Shown: piece by piece, positions 21,038-28,784 of the stretch
Numbering within the stretch: the first letter of the stretch is position 1
Layout of the letters: each line of letters starts with the position of its first letter
Assembly: GCF_000716435.1 (NCBI RefSeq)
Contig: NZ_JNWO01000024.1
Location: forward strand, 1-64,000
DNA from: Streptomyces xylophagus
Lineage (GTDB): Bacteria; Actinomycetota; Actinomycetes; Streptomycetales; Streptomycetaceae
Reading direction: 5' to 3'
Length of the DNA stretch: 64,000 bases
Made by a program: the position numbers and the translations under genes
The notes under the pieces: generated by a model
Database searches by the model: none
What the model was told of the DNA's origin: nothing
What the model saw: only the letters and a program-made list of their open reading frames with translations

Positions 21038-23111
21038 GGGTACGACTCACGGGCCCGTTCCTCGCGCGAGCGCGACACTGCCGCCACGGCCGCTCGGTTT
21101 CACCGGGCGCTCGGCCGAACTGGACCGCCTGCTCCCCCACTTGGCCCCCGCCACGGACGACACGTCCACCCTCCCGCTCCTCATCTTCGCCGTCACCGGC
21201 ATGGGCGGCATCGGCAAGACCGCGCTGGCAGTGGAGGCGGCGCATCGGGCGCGGGCACAGGGTTGGTTTCCCGGTGGCACCTTGTTCGTGGACCTTCGGG
21301 GATATGACGACGATCCGGTTACTGCTGATCAGGCTGTGCTGGCCCTCCTGGACGCGCTGGGATTGCAGGGCCAGGACCTGCCCCCGACGACGGAGCGGCA
21401 GTACGACACATACCGCGCACTTCTCGCCGAGCGGCAGGAGCGGATGCTGCTGATCCTCGACAACGCGTCGGCCCCGTCACAGTACGTGCCGTTGCTGCCG
21501 GGAACGGATCTTCACCGGGTGGTCATCACGTCCAGGGACCGGCCGGACGCGCTCCCGGTACGGCTCATCGACCTCGAAGCGCTTGCCCCAGCGGATGCCA
21601 CGGCGCTGCTGGAGCGCGCGTTGCACTTCACCGACGAACGCGACGAGCGGCCTGCGCGAGAACCTCACGCACTGCGTGAACTGACCGAACTCTGCGGTCA
21701 CTTGCCGCTGGCCCTGCAAATCGCCGCGGGCATGCTGCGTCGCCGGCGTCATCGGGACATCGCCTCTCTGGTGGCCGAGATCCGGCAGGCTGGAGACGCG
21801 GCCGCGGTTCTCGACCACGGCAGCCCCGGCTCGGACGTCGACGGCCGGTCGCTCGTCCTGCGTCCCGTACTGGAGACGTCGTACCGCCGACTGGCCTCCG
21901 ACCGGGCCCGGTTGCTGCGTCTGCTGTGCCTGGCTCCAGGGGCGGAGACCGGTACGGAGGCGATCACGGCACTGGCCGACCTCCCCGTGGAGACTGTGCT
22001 GTCTCTGCTGGACGACCTGGCCGCCGCGTGTCTCGTCACGCCGGTGCGGACCGTGGACGGGCGGGCTTCCGCGATGCGGTGGCGGGTGCATGATCTGGTG
22101 CGGGCGTTCGGGGCGCGGGTCGTGGCGGCGGACGCGGAGTTGAGCGAGGAGGGGGGCGCTGCGCGGGAGCGGATGATGAGGTTCTACCACCGGTGGGCGG
22201 ATGCCGCCGATGACAGGTTGCGCTGGCTGCCGGGAAGAGCAGAGCCGGAGCGGTTCGGCGACCGCGGGCAGGCGTTGGCATGGATGGACGCGGAGCGGGC
22301 CGCTCTGGTGGCGGTGGTGGGGTGGGCACGGGAGGAACGGTTCGCGGACACTGCGGTGGAACTGGCTCTGTGCCTGGCCGAATACCTCGACTGGCGGCGG
22401 TACTTCGACGACTGGATCTCTGTGGCGGGAACCGCTCAAGAAGCCGCCCATCGGGCCGGGGACGAGTTGAGCGAGGCCATAGCGTGGGACACACTCGGCC
22501 TCGCACTGAGGGAGGCGGGCCGGGCGACGGTAGTGATCGAGGCGCACAGTCACGCCCGCGACCTGTACCGGGCCACCGGAGACCGCCATCGCGAGGCCGG
22601 GGCATGGATCAACCTGGGCAACGCCCTGCGCGAGGCGGACAATTCGGAGGAGGCAATCGACGCGTACACCTGGGCCCGCGACCTGTACCAGGCCACCGGC
22701 GACCGCCTCGGCGAAGCCAGGGCATGGGACAACTACGGCGTGTCCCTGCGAGAGGCCGGCCGGACGGAAGAGGCCATCCATGCTCATGCTCGCGCCGGCG
22801 ACCTGCACCAGGAGACCGGGGACAACCGTGGCACGGCCATGGCGTGGAACAACCTCGGCAATGCCCTGCTGGCGGTGGGGCGGATCGAGGAGGCCATCGA
22901 GGCGTACGGCAACTCGCTCGACCTCTGCGGGCAACTGGAGGACTGGTACAACGAGGGGTTGGCCCTCTACAACCTGGCCTTGGCCCACAAGACCGCCCGC
23001 CGCCCGGCCGAGGCCCGCACCACCTACCTCAAGTCCGCCGCCGCCTACACCCGAGCCAACGCCCCTGACAAAGCCGCTCTCGCCCAATCCCGCGCAGACG
23101 CATTGACCTGA
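20928..23111 (+). CDS. NB-ARC/TPR (NLR-like STAND) ATPase 4, downstream half of a probable split fusion
   Basis: NB-ARC plus TPR protein. Walker A is GMGGIGKTALA, Walker B LLILDNAS, then TSRDRPD, GHLPLALQ and VHDLVRAFG, followed by five or more TPR-like units (EAGAWINLGNALREADN and similar). It is the only paralogue here on the plus strand. The only possible start in frame upstream of the ATPase is GTG 20928, about 10 nt after a GGAGGAG, inside the end of the nucleosidase gene. In this frame the DFRGG motif is not read; it is read in the overlapping nucleosidase frame. In the paralogues the motif and the linker HGPAP...GFTGR are contiguous, and here HGPVP...GFTGR appears right after the nucleosidase stop. 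Possible readings are independent translation, +1 frameshifting, or an inactivating or sequencing indel. Confidence 0.82.
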   Translation: MATEGATERRTAETTSTSGAGPFTGRSSARGWTGEGRGTTHGPVPRASATLPPRPLGFTGRSAELDRLLPHLAPATDDTSTLPLLIFAVTGMGGIGKTALAVEAAHRARAQGWFPGGTLFVDLRGYDDDPVTADQAVLALLDALGLQGQDLPPTTERQYDTYRALLAERQERMLLILDNASAPSQYVPLLPGTDLHRVVITSRDRPDALPVRLIDLEALAPADATALLERALHFTDERDERPAREPHALRELTELCGHLPLALQIAAGMLRRRRHRDIASLVAEIRQAGDAAAVLDHGSPGSDVDGRSLVLRPVLETSYRRLASDRARLLRLLCLAPGAETGTEAITALADLPVETVLSLLDDLAAACLVTPVRTVDGRASAMRWRVHDLVRAFGARVVAADAELSEEGGAARERMMRFYHRWADAADDRLRWLPGRAEPERFGDRGQALAWMDAERAALVAVVGWAREERFADTAVELALCLAEYLDWRRYFDDWISVAGTAQEAAHRAGDELSEAIAWDTLGLALREAGRATVVIEAHSHARDLYRATGDRHREAGAWINLGNALREADNSEEAIDAYTWARDLYQATGDRLGEARAWDNYGVSLREAGRTEEAIHAHARAGDLHQETGDNRGTAMAWNNLGNALLAVGRIEEAIEAYGNSLDLCGQLEDWYNEGLALYNLALAHKTARRPAEARTTYLKSAAAYTRANAPDKAALAQSRADALT
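20960..21016 (+). other. Shared DFRGG signalling-type motif at the nucleosidase C-terminus
   Basis: Codes for GGDHIDFRGGTFHGPVVGK in the nucleosidase frame. The core D-H-x-D-F-R-G-G-x-F recurs near the N-terminus of NLR 1, 2 and 3. The glycine-rich, beta-prone pattern and the placement (effector C-terminus, NLR N-terminus) match bacterial amyloid signalling motifs; assignment to a numbered family was not possible. Confidence 0.65.
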
Positions 23112-23188
23112 CTAGACCACTCCACTTACCTTCACCGGGCAGCCATCCGCCCAGGCCACGAAGAAGTGAGCCGTAGGAGGTCGTGCCC

Positions 23189-24559
23189 GTGCGCCCCGCC
23201 GCCGTCACGCTCGCAGCCATCTCAGCCCTAGCCCTCGCCGCAACCACCCTCACCGCCTGCGGCAGTGGCTCCGGCAGCAGCCCCGACACCGTCAAGATCT
23301 CCTTCAAGCAGTCGACGGACAACTCCATCAAGGTGATGGACACCTACCTCGCCGACATGAAGAAGCAGTTCGAGAAGCAGTACCCCGGCAAGAAGGTCGA
23401 GCTCGTCCCGATCAAGGCCCCGGACTCGGAGTACTACACCAAGCTCCAGCAGATGCTCCGCTCCCCGAAGACGGCCCCGGACCTGGTCTACGAGGACACA
23501 TTCCTCATCAACAGCGACATCACGTCCGGGTATCTCAAGCCCCTCGACGCTTACCTCGACAAGTGGCCGGACTGGAACCAGTTCATCGACACGGCGAAGT
23601 CCGCCGCCAAGGCCGAGGACGGCAAGACGTACGGCGTCCCCGACGGCACGGACACCCGCGGCCTCTGGTTCGACAAGGGGATCTTCAAGAAGGCGGGCCT
23701 GCCCGCGAATTGGCAGCCGAAGACGTGGGACGACGTCCTCGCCGCGGCCCGCACGATCAAACAGAAGGTCCCGAACGTCACCCCCCTCAACGTCTACACC
23801 GGCAAACCGGCCGGCGAGGCCGCGACGATGCAGGGCTTCGAGATGCTGCTCTACGGCACCAACGACGGCTCCACGGACCCCCTTTACGACAAGTCGTCGA
23901 AGAAGTGGATCGCCGGCAGCCAGGGTTTCAAGGACGCACTCTCCTTCGTCCACACGGTCTACAAGGAGAAGCTCGGCCCGGACGTGTCCGACGCCCTCGA
24001 CCCCAACATCCAGACGTACGTGGCAGGTGAACTCCTCCCCAAGGGCAAGCTCGGCATCGCGCTCGATGGATCGTGGCTGCCGCAGGCCTGGTTGAAGGGC
24101 AGCGGTCATGAATGGCCGCAGTGGTCACAGGAGTTGGGGCTCGCGTACATGCCGACTCAGCAGGGTCAGGCCCCCGGCAAGGTGAGCATGTCCGGCGGCT
24201 GGACCTGGGCGATCCCCTCCAAGGCCGGCAACCCCGACCTCGCCTTCGACTTCATCAAGACGATGCAGACGAAGGCGAACGCGGAGAAGTGGTACATCGC
24301 CAACTCCGGTATCTCGGTGCGGAAAGACGTCGCCGCCGACCCCGCCTACACGACCGCCCAGCCCGGCATCAAGTTCTTCACGGACCTGGTGGCGAGCACG
24401 CACTACCGCCCCGCCTACCCCGCGTACCCGAAGGTGTCCACCGCCATCCAGGAGGCGATGGAGGGCGTGACGACCGGCGACATGTCGGTGGACAAGGCGG
24501 CGAGTTCGTACGACGACGAACTCAAGTCGGCCACGGACAACCAGGTCACCGAGAAATGA
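23189..24559 (+). CDS. ABC transporter solute-binding lipoprotein (sugar type)
   Basis: Extracytoplasmic binding protein of the carbohydrate uptake family, about 456 residues. The signal peptide AAISALALAATTLTACGSG contains the lipobox LTAC, so the mature protein is lipid-anchored at the Cys. Family segments LVYEDTFLINSDITSGYLKP and GGWTWAIPSKAGNPDLAF are visible. I prefer GTG 23189 because GGAGG lies eight bases upstream; GTG 23183 is in frame but too close. Two permease genes follow within 20 bp and no ATPase is encoded nearby, so a shared ATPase such as MsiK probably energises it. The substrate cannot be read from the sequence. Confidence 0.92.
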   Translation: MRPAAVTLAAISALALAATTLTACGSGSGSSPDTVKISFKQSTDNSIKVMDTYLADMKKQFEKQYPGKKVELVPIKAPDSEYYTKLQQMLRSPKTAPDLVYEDTFLINSDITSGYLKPLDAYLDKWPDWNQFIDTAKSAAKAEDGKTYGVPDGTDTRGLWFDKGIFKKAGLPANWQPKTWDDVLAAARTIKQKVPNVTPLNVYTGKPAGEAATMQGFEMLLYGTNDGSTDPLYDKSSKKWIAGSQGFKDALSFVHTVYKEKLGPDVSDALDPNIQTYVAGELLPKGKLGIALDGSWLPQAWLKGSGHEWPQWSQELGLAYMPTQQGQAPGKVSMSGGWTWAIPSKAGNPDLAFDFIKTMQTKANAEKWYIANSGISVRKDVAADPAYTTAQPGIKFFTDLVASTHYRPAYPAYPKVSTAIQEAMEGVTTGDMSVDKAASSYDDELKSATDNQVTEK

Positions 24560-24575
24560 GCGGCGGCGACCGCCG

Positions 24576-25529
24576 ATGACCACAGCACCGCAGCACACTG
24601 GCCCGGGAGTGAGGAAAGTCCCCCCGGGCCCGACGGCCCCGGCACCCCAACTCTCCACCCAGAAACGTCTGTTCACCCGAACCCTCACGCGCCTCCTCCC
24701 CCTCTCCCCCGCTCTGATCCTCCTGCTCCTCTTCCTGGCCGGCCCGATCGCGTACTGCGCCTACATCGCCTTCACCGACCTCCAGCTCACCGGCCAGGCC
24801 CACTCCTCCTTCGTCGGCTTCGCCAATTTCCGCACGGCCTTCAAGGACTCGGAGTTCCTGAACGCCGTATGGCTGACACTGGTGTTCACGGTCCTGTCGT
24901 CCCTGATCGGTCAGAACACGATCGGCCTGGCTCTGGCCGCGCTGATGCAACGCGCGTCAAAACCGGTACGCACGCTCACGGGCGGCATCGTGATCACGGC
25001 ATGGGTACTGCCGGAGGTGGTGGCCGGCTTCCTCCTCTACGCCTTCTTCCGCCGCGAGGGCACCCTGAACGCCATCCTGGACTGGCTCCATCTCCCCTCC
25101 CAGAACTGGCTGTTCACGCTTCCGATCCTGGCGGTGTCGTTCGCGAACGTGTGGCGGGGAACGGCGTTCTCGATGCTGGTGTACTCAGCGGCCCTGAACG
25201 AAATCCCCAAGGAGATCACGGAAGCGGCGGAGGTCGACGGTGCGAGCGGCTGGCGCCGTATGTGGCACATCACGCTGCCGATGATCCGCCGCTCGATCGG
25301 CACGAACCTGATGCTCAACACCCTGCAGACCCTGTCCGTCTTCGGCCTGATCTGGGTGATGACGAGAGGCGGCCCGGGAAACAAGAGCCAGACCCTCCCC
25401 CTCTACATGTACGAACAGGCCTTCCAGAACAGCATGATCGGCTACGCCACGGCGGTCGCGCTGCTCCTGCTCCTGGTCGGCTCGCTCTTCTCGGTGATCT
25501 ACATGCGCCTGCTGCGAACGGAGGTCTGA
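24576..25529 (+). CDS. ABC transporter permease (MalF-like)
   Basis: 317-residue inner-membrane permease of the sugar-import type. Six hydrophobic segments are visible, the first LLPLSPALILLLLFLAGPIA. The cytosolic coupling loop has the EAA signature EAAEVDGASGWRRMWHITLP. It lies 16 bp after the binding-protein gene and 3 bp before the second permease, so the three form an operon. Confidence 0.94.
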   Translation: MTTAPQHTGPGVRKVPPGPTAPAPQLSTQKRLFTRTLTRLLPLSPALILLLLFLAGPIAYCAYIAFTDLQLTGQAHSSFVGFANFRTAFKDSEFLNAVWLTLVFTVLSSLIGQNTIGLALAALMQRASKPVRTLTGGIVITAWVLPEVVAGFLLYAFFRREGTLNAILDWLHLPSQNWLFTLPILAVSFANVWRGTAFSMLVYSAALNEIPKEITEAAEVDGASGWRRMWHITLPMIRRSIGTNLMLNTLQTLSVFGLIWVMTRGGPGNKSQTLPLYMYEQAFQNSMIGYATAVALLLLLVGSLFSVIYMRLLRTEV

Positions 25530-25532
25530 CCC

Positions 25533-26372
25533 ATGGCACTCACCCTCTCCTCCCGCCGCAAGAGCCGACGCCTGGCGGCGGATGCGGGGCTGTTGGTGGT
25601 CGCGGCGACGTTCGCGCTGCCGCTGCTCTGGGTGGTCCTGTCGTCCCTCGACCCCCATGCGGACCTCAAGGTGAAGGCCCCCGACGGCCTGACCCTGGAC
25701 AACTTCCACGCGATCCTGAACTCGGACATCACCTTCACGCCCCTGCTCAACAGCCTGATCCTGTGCGGCTTCGGGACGCTGCTGACGGTGGTGTGCTCGG
25801 CGCTGGCGGCGTATCCGCTGTCCCGCTTCCGATCCCGCCTGAACCGCCCCTTCCTCCTGACGATCCTCTTCGCGACGAGCCTTCCGATCACGGCGATCAT
25901 GGTGCCGGTGTACGCGTTGTTCGTGCAGGTGAATCTCATCGACACCATGCAGGGCACGATCTTCTTCTTCGCCGCGTCTCAACTGCCGTTTGCTATTTGG
26001 CTGATGAAGAACTTCATGGACGGAGTGCCGAAGGAGTTGGAGGAGGCGGCGTGGACCGACGGGGCGTCGTCGCTTCAGTCACTCGTGCGGATCGTTCTTC
26101 CGCTGATGGGGCCGGGGGTCGCGGTGGTGACCGTCTTCTCGTTCGTGATGATGTGGGGGAACTTCTTCGTCCCGTTCATGCTGCTGCTTACGCCGGACCA
26201 GATGCCGGCGAGCGTGAGCATCAATGAGTTCTTCGGGAATCGGGGGATGGTGGCGTATGGGCAGCTGGCAGCGTTCTCGGTTGTTTATTCGACGCCGGTG
26301 ATTTTGTTGTATGTGCTGGTGGCGAGGCGGTTGGGTGGGGGGTTTGCTTTGGGTGGGGCGGTTAAGGGGTGA
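25533..26372 (+). CDS. ABC transporter permease (MalG-like)
   Basis: 279-residue second permease. It shows six membrane segments and the coupling loop EEAAWTDGASSLQSLVRIVL. The C-terminus VVYSTPVILLYVLVARRLGG is duplicated in a fragment 2.4 kb downstream. The last ~100 bp use far fewer G/C third positions than the rest (for example GTTGTTTATTCG), unlike the fragment, which has the usual high-GC codons. Its last 11 bases overlap the convergent NLR 2 gene. Confidence 0.93.
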   Translation: MALTLSSRRKSRRLAADAGLLVVAATFALPLLWVVLSSLDPHADLKVKAPDGLTLDNFHAILNSDITFTPLLNSLILCGFGTLLTVVCSALAAYPLSRFRSRLNRPFLLTILFATSLPITAIMVPVYALFVQVNLIDTMQGTIFFFAASQLPFAIWLMKNFMDGVPKELEEAAWTDGASSLQSLVRIVLPLMGPGVAVVTVFSFVMMWGNFFVPFMLLLTPDQMPASVSINEFFGNRGMVAYGQLAAFSVVYSTPVILLYVLVARRLGGGFALGGAVKG

Positions 26373-28488
26373 TCTCTTCGGCCCAGGTGCGGGCTTCGGT
26401 TGCTTCGGTGGGGGCATTGGCGCGGGTGTAGGCGTCGGCGGATTGGAGGTAGTGGGTGCGAGCTTCGGCGGCGTGGGCGGCATACCGGTGGCCGAAAGCC
26501 AAGTTGGAGAGGGTCTGGCCCGCCCCGTACCAGTCCTCGAACGCCCGGTAGCCCTCCAAAGCCTTCTCGTACGCCTCAACCGCCTCCTCCACATGGCCCG
26601 TGTCGCGCAGGGTGGCACCGAGGTTATTCCACGCGATGGCCTCACCCCGGCGGTCCCCGACGGCCTGAAACAGGTCGCGGGCGCGAATATGGGCGCCGAC
26701 CGCCTCCCCCGCACGGCCCGCCTCCCCCAGAGCGGAGCCGAGGCTGTCCCAAGCTCTGGCCTCGCGGGAGCGGTCCCCGACAGCCTGAAACAGGTCGCGG
26801 GCGCGGGTGTGTGCGTCGATCGCCTCCTCCGCCCGGCCCACCTCCCGCAGGGCGCCACCGAGGTTGTTCCACGCGTTGGCCTCGTGGGGGCGGTCCCCGA
26901 CAGCCTGGTACAGGTCGCGGGCGCGGGTGTGCGCGTCGATCGCCTCCTCCGCCCGGCCCGTCTCCTGCAGAGCGATGCCGAAGCTGTCCCACGCGATGGC
27001 CTCCCGCACCCGGTTACCGGCGCGGTGGGCGGCCTCCCACGCGACACGGCAGACCGTGATCCAGTCGTCGAAAGAACGCCGCCAGTACAAATACTCCCCC
27101 AGGAACTGGGACAACTGCATCGCCGTGTTGGCGTACCGCTCCTCCCGCGCCCACTGCACCACCGCCACCAACCCAGCACGCTCCGAATCCAGCCATGCCA
27201 ACGCCCCCGCCCGATCCACAAACCGCTCCGGCTCCGGCATCCCCGGCAGCCACTGCAACCGGTCATCTGCCGCATCCGCCCACCGGAAGTAGAACGCCAA
27301 CACCCGCTCCCGAGCGGCCTCCCCCTCCTCCTGCAACCCCACATCCCCCTTGACCACACCCACCCCGAACGCCCGCACCAAGTCATGCAACCGCCACCGC
27401 CCACGCCCGCTCCCCCGCTCAACAAGGTGGGCCCGGGACAACGCATCGAGCACACGCACCGGCGCAGCGTCCGCCCCGTCCAGCACGGCGACGACATCGT
27501 CCGTCACCTCGGGCCCCGGAGCCAGAGCCAACAGCCGTAGCAACCGGGCCTGTTCAGCTGGCAGACGCCGGTATGACAAGTCAAAGGCGGCCCGCACGCT
27601 GCGCTCACCGTCGTCGAGGTGCAGGAGTCGATCACCGGACTCGGCAAGTTCCGCCACGAGTTCGGCCACGGGCTTGTCCCTGTCGAGGACGAGCAAGGCC
27701 CCGGCGATCTGAAGAGCCAGAGGCAGATGCCCGCAGAGCATGGCGAGTTCGGCAGCCGCCTCACTCTCATCCACCACCCGCGCATCACCCGGAGTGGCGA
27801 TCCGCAACGCCCGGTCCAGAAGGTCGTACGCCTCCTCCGGACTCAACTCCCCCAACGGCAGCAGCCGCGCCCCCAGTTGGGGCAACTTGCTCCGCGAAGT
27901 GGCAAGCAGCCGGTGCCGCACACCCCCGGGACGCAATGGACTCACCTGTTCCGCCGAGGATGCGTTGTCGGCCAGGACCAGCACCGTCCCCAGCTCCCGC
28001 TCCCGCGCCGCGAGCACCGAGCGATACAACGCGGCCCGCGCATCAACCCCGTTCGGAATGTGCTCCGGAGGCGTCCCAAGCCCCCTCAGCAGAGTCTCCA
28101 ACGCCTGTTCCGCCGTAACGCGATCATCGTCGTACCCATGCAAGTTGACGAAGAGCACCCCACCCGGGAACCACCCCTTGTCGTAGGCCTCATGCGCCGC
28201 CTCCACCGCAAGCGCGGTCTTGCCGATCCCCCCGAGCCCGGACACCGCGGCGACCAGCACGGCTCCCGGCGCTCCGTCGCTCCCAGCCGGGTCGAACGCA
28301 CCGAGCAGCTCCCCGAGTTGGTCACCACGACCGGTGAACCCGGCCACCTTCGGAGGCAGGGCATCCAGCGCGGTGGGCGCCGGCCCATGCTGGTGGAACT
28401 CCACCTTCTTCGCGGTGAAGGACCCGTTGAACTCCCCGCCCCGGAAATCCTGGTGATCCCCGCCGTACTGCTCGTACCGCTCACCCAT
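26362..28488 (-). CDS. NB-ARC/TPR (NLR-like STAND) ATPase 2
   Basis: 708-residue NLR-like ATPase. The DFRGG motif (GGDHQDFRGGEF, residues 9-20) comes first, then FTGR and Walker A GLGGIGKTALA (84-94), Walker B VLVLADNAS, TSRSKLP, GHLPLALQ, MHD-like LHDLVRAFG and TPR-like repeats. The repeats are unusually similar: GRAEEAIDAHTRARDL(Y/F)QAVGDR recurs at a 40-residue period. I start at ATG 28488 (GGGGA seven bases upstream); the frame runs further upstream, but over non-coding sequence and the nucleosidase remnant. It converges on the permease gene with an 11-bp overlap. There is no intact effector on its 5' side, only the nucleosidase remnant in divergent orientation. Confidence 0.9.
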   Translation of the reverse strand: MGERYEQYGGDHQDFRGGEFNGSFTAKKVEFHQHGPAPTALDALPPKVAGFTGRGDQLGELLGAFDPAGSDGAPGAVLVAAVSGLGGIGKTALAVEAAHEAYDKGWFPGGVLFVNLHGYDDDRVTAEQALETLLRGLGTPPEHIPNGVDARAALYRSVLAARERELGTVLVLADNASSAEQVSPLRPGGVRHRLLATSRSKLPQLGARLLPLGELSPEEAYDLLDRALRIATPGDARVVDESEAAAELAMLCGHLPLALQIAGALLVLDRDKPVAELVAELAESGDRLLHLDDGERSVRAAFDLSYRRLPAEQARLLRLLALAPGPEVTDDVVAVLDGADAAPVRVLDALSRAHLVERGSGRGRWRLHDLVRAFGVGVVKGDVGLQEEGEAARERVLAFYFRWADAADDRLQWLPGMPEPERFVDRAGALAWLDSERAGLVAVVQWAREERYANTAMQLSQFLGEYLYWRRSFDDWITVCRVAWEAAHRAGNRVREAIAWDSFGIALQETGRAEEAIDAHTRARDLYQAVGDRPHEANAWNNLGGALREVGRAEEAIDAHTRARDLFQAVGDRSREARAWDSLGSALGEAGRAGEAVGAHIRARDLFQAVGDRRGEAIAWNNLGATLRDTGHVEEAVEAYEKALEGYRAFEDWYGAGQTLSNLAFGHRYAAHAAEARTHYLQSADAYTRANAPTEATEARTWAEEITP
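26590..27010 (-). repeat. Near-identical 120-bp coding repeats (TPR units) in NLR 2
   Basis: About three and a half consecutive copies of a 120-bp unit coding for a 40-residue helical repeat. The nucleotide identity is high enough to suggest recent expansion or gene conversion. They could alter trigger recognition. Confidence 0.75.
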
Positions 28489-28587
28489 CGTGCCGTCCCC
28501 GTGCCGCTGCCCCCGAATCGCGTGCCAACACGGTACGCCCGCGGTCCCCGCCCAACACCCGCTCTGGCCAGGCGACTTGGCAGTACC

Positions 28588-28696
28588 GTGAAGAGGTGCC
28601 CTACACACCGCCCATCAAGAAGCGGGTACACCCCACCGGGCACGCGCGCCGAGACCGGCCAACTCCCCGGCACCGCCTGGCACGTGGCCCTGTCGT
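28588..28696 (+). pseudogene. Nucleosidase 5' remnant
   Basis: Begins at a GTG after CAGTACC, the same heptamer that precedes the intact nucleosidase start. About 25 codons are missing, then it reads YTPPGTRAETGQLPGTAWHV, matching the intact VHTDGTRVEQGQLADTAWQV. It then joins directly to permease sequence near 28690. It is divergent from NLR 2 (about 100 bp away), mirroring the intact nucleosidase, which is divergent from the membrane-protein/NLR 1 pair. Confidence 0.75.
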
Positions 28697-28784
28697 CTAC
28701 TCGACGCCGGTGTTCCTGCTCTACGTGTTGATCTCCCGGCGGTTGGGAGGAGGGTTCGCGCTGGGTGGGGCGATCAAGGGGTGA
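28690..28784 (+). pseudogene. Duplicated 3' end of the MalG-like permease gene
   Basis: Encodes PVVYSTPVFLLYVLISRR and on to GGAIKG and a TGA stop; the intact permease ends VVYSTPVILLYVLVARR and on to GGAVKG. The nucleotide similarity is clear but imperfect (by eye roughly three quarters), so the copy is not recent or has been exchanged. The stop overlaps the NLR 3 stop exactly as the intact permease overlaps NLR 2. Confidence 0.85.

Noticed and set aside
26590..27010. CRISPR-like regular repeats
   Set aside because: The units are contiguous coding TPR repeats without spacers.
26278..28784. Integrative element with att sites at the permease 3' ends
   Set aside because: No integrase or other element genes between the copies; kept only as an alternative to the duplication-deletion model.
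28589..28784. A real 62-residue gene ending in GGAIKG
   Set aside because: It is a chance frame across the nucleosidase remnant followed by the permease fragment.
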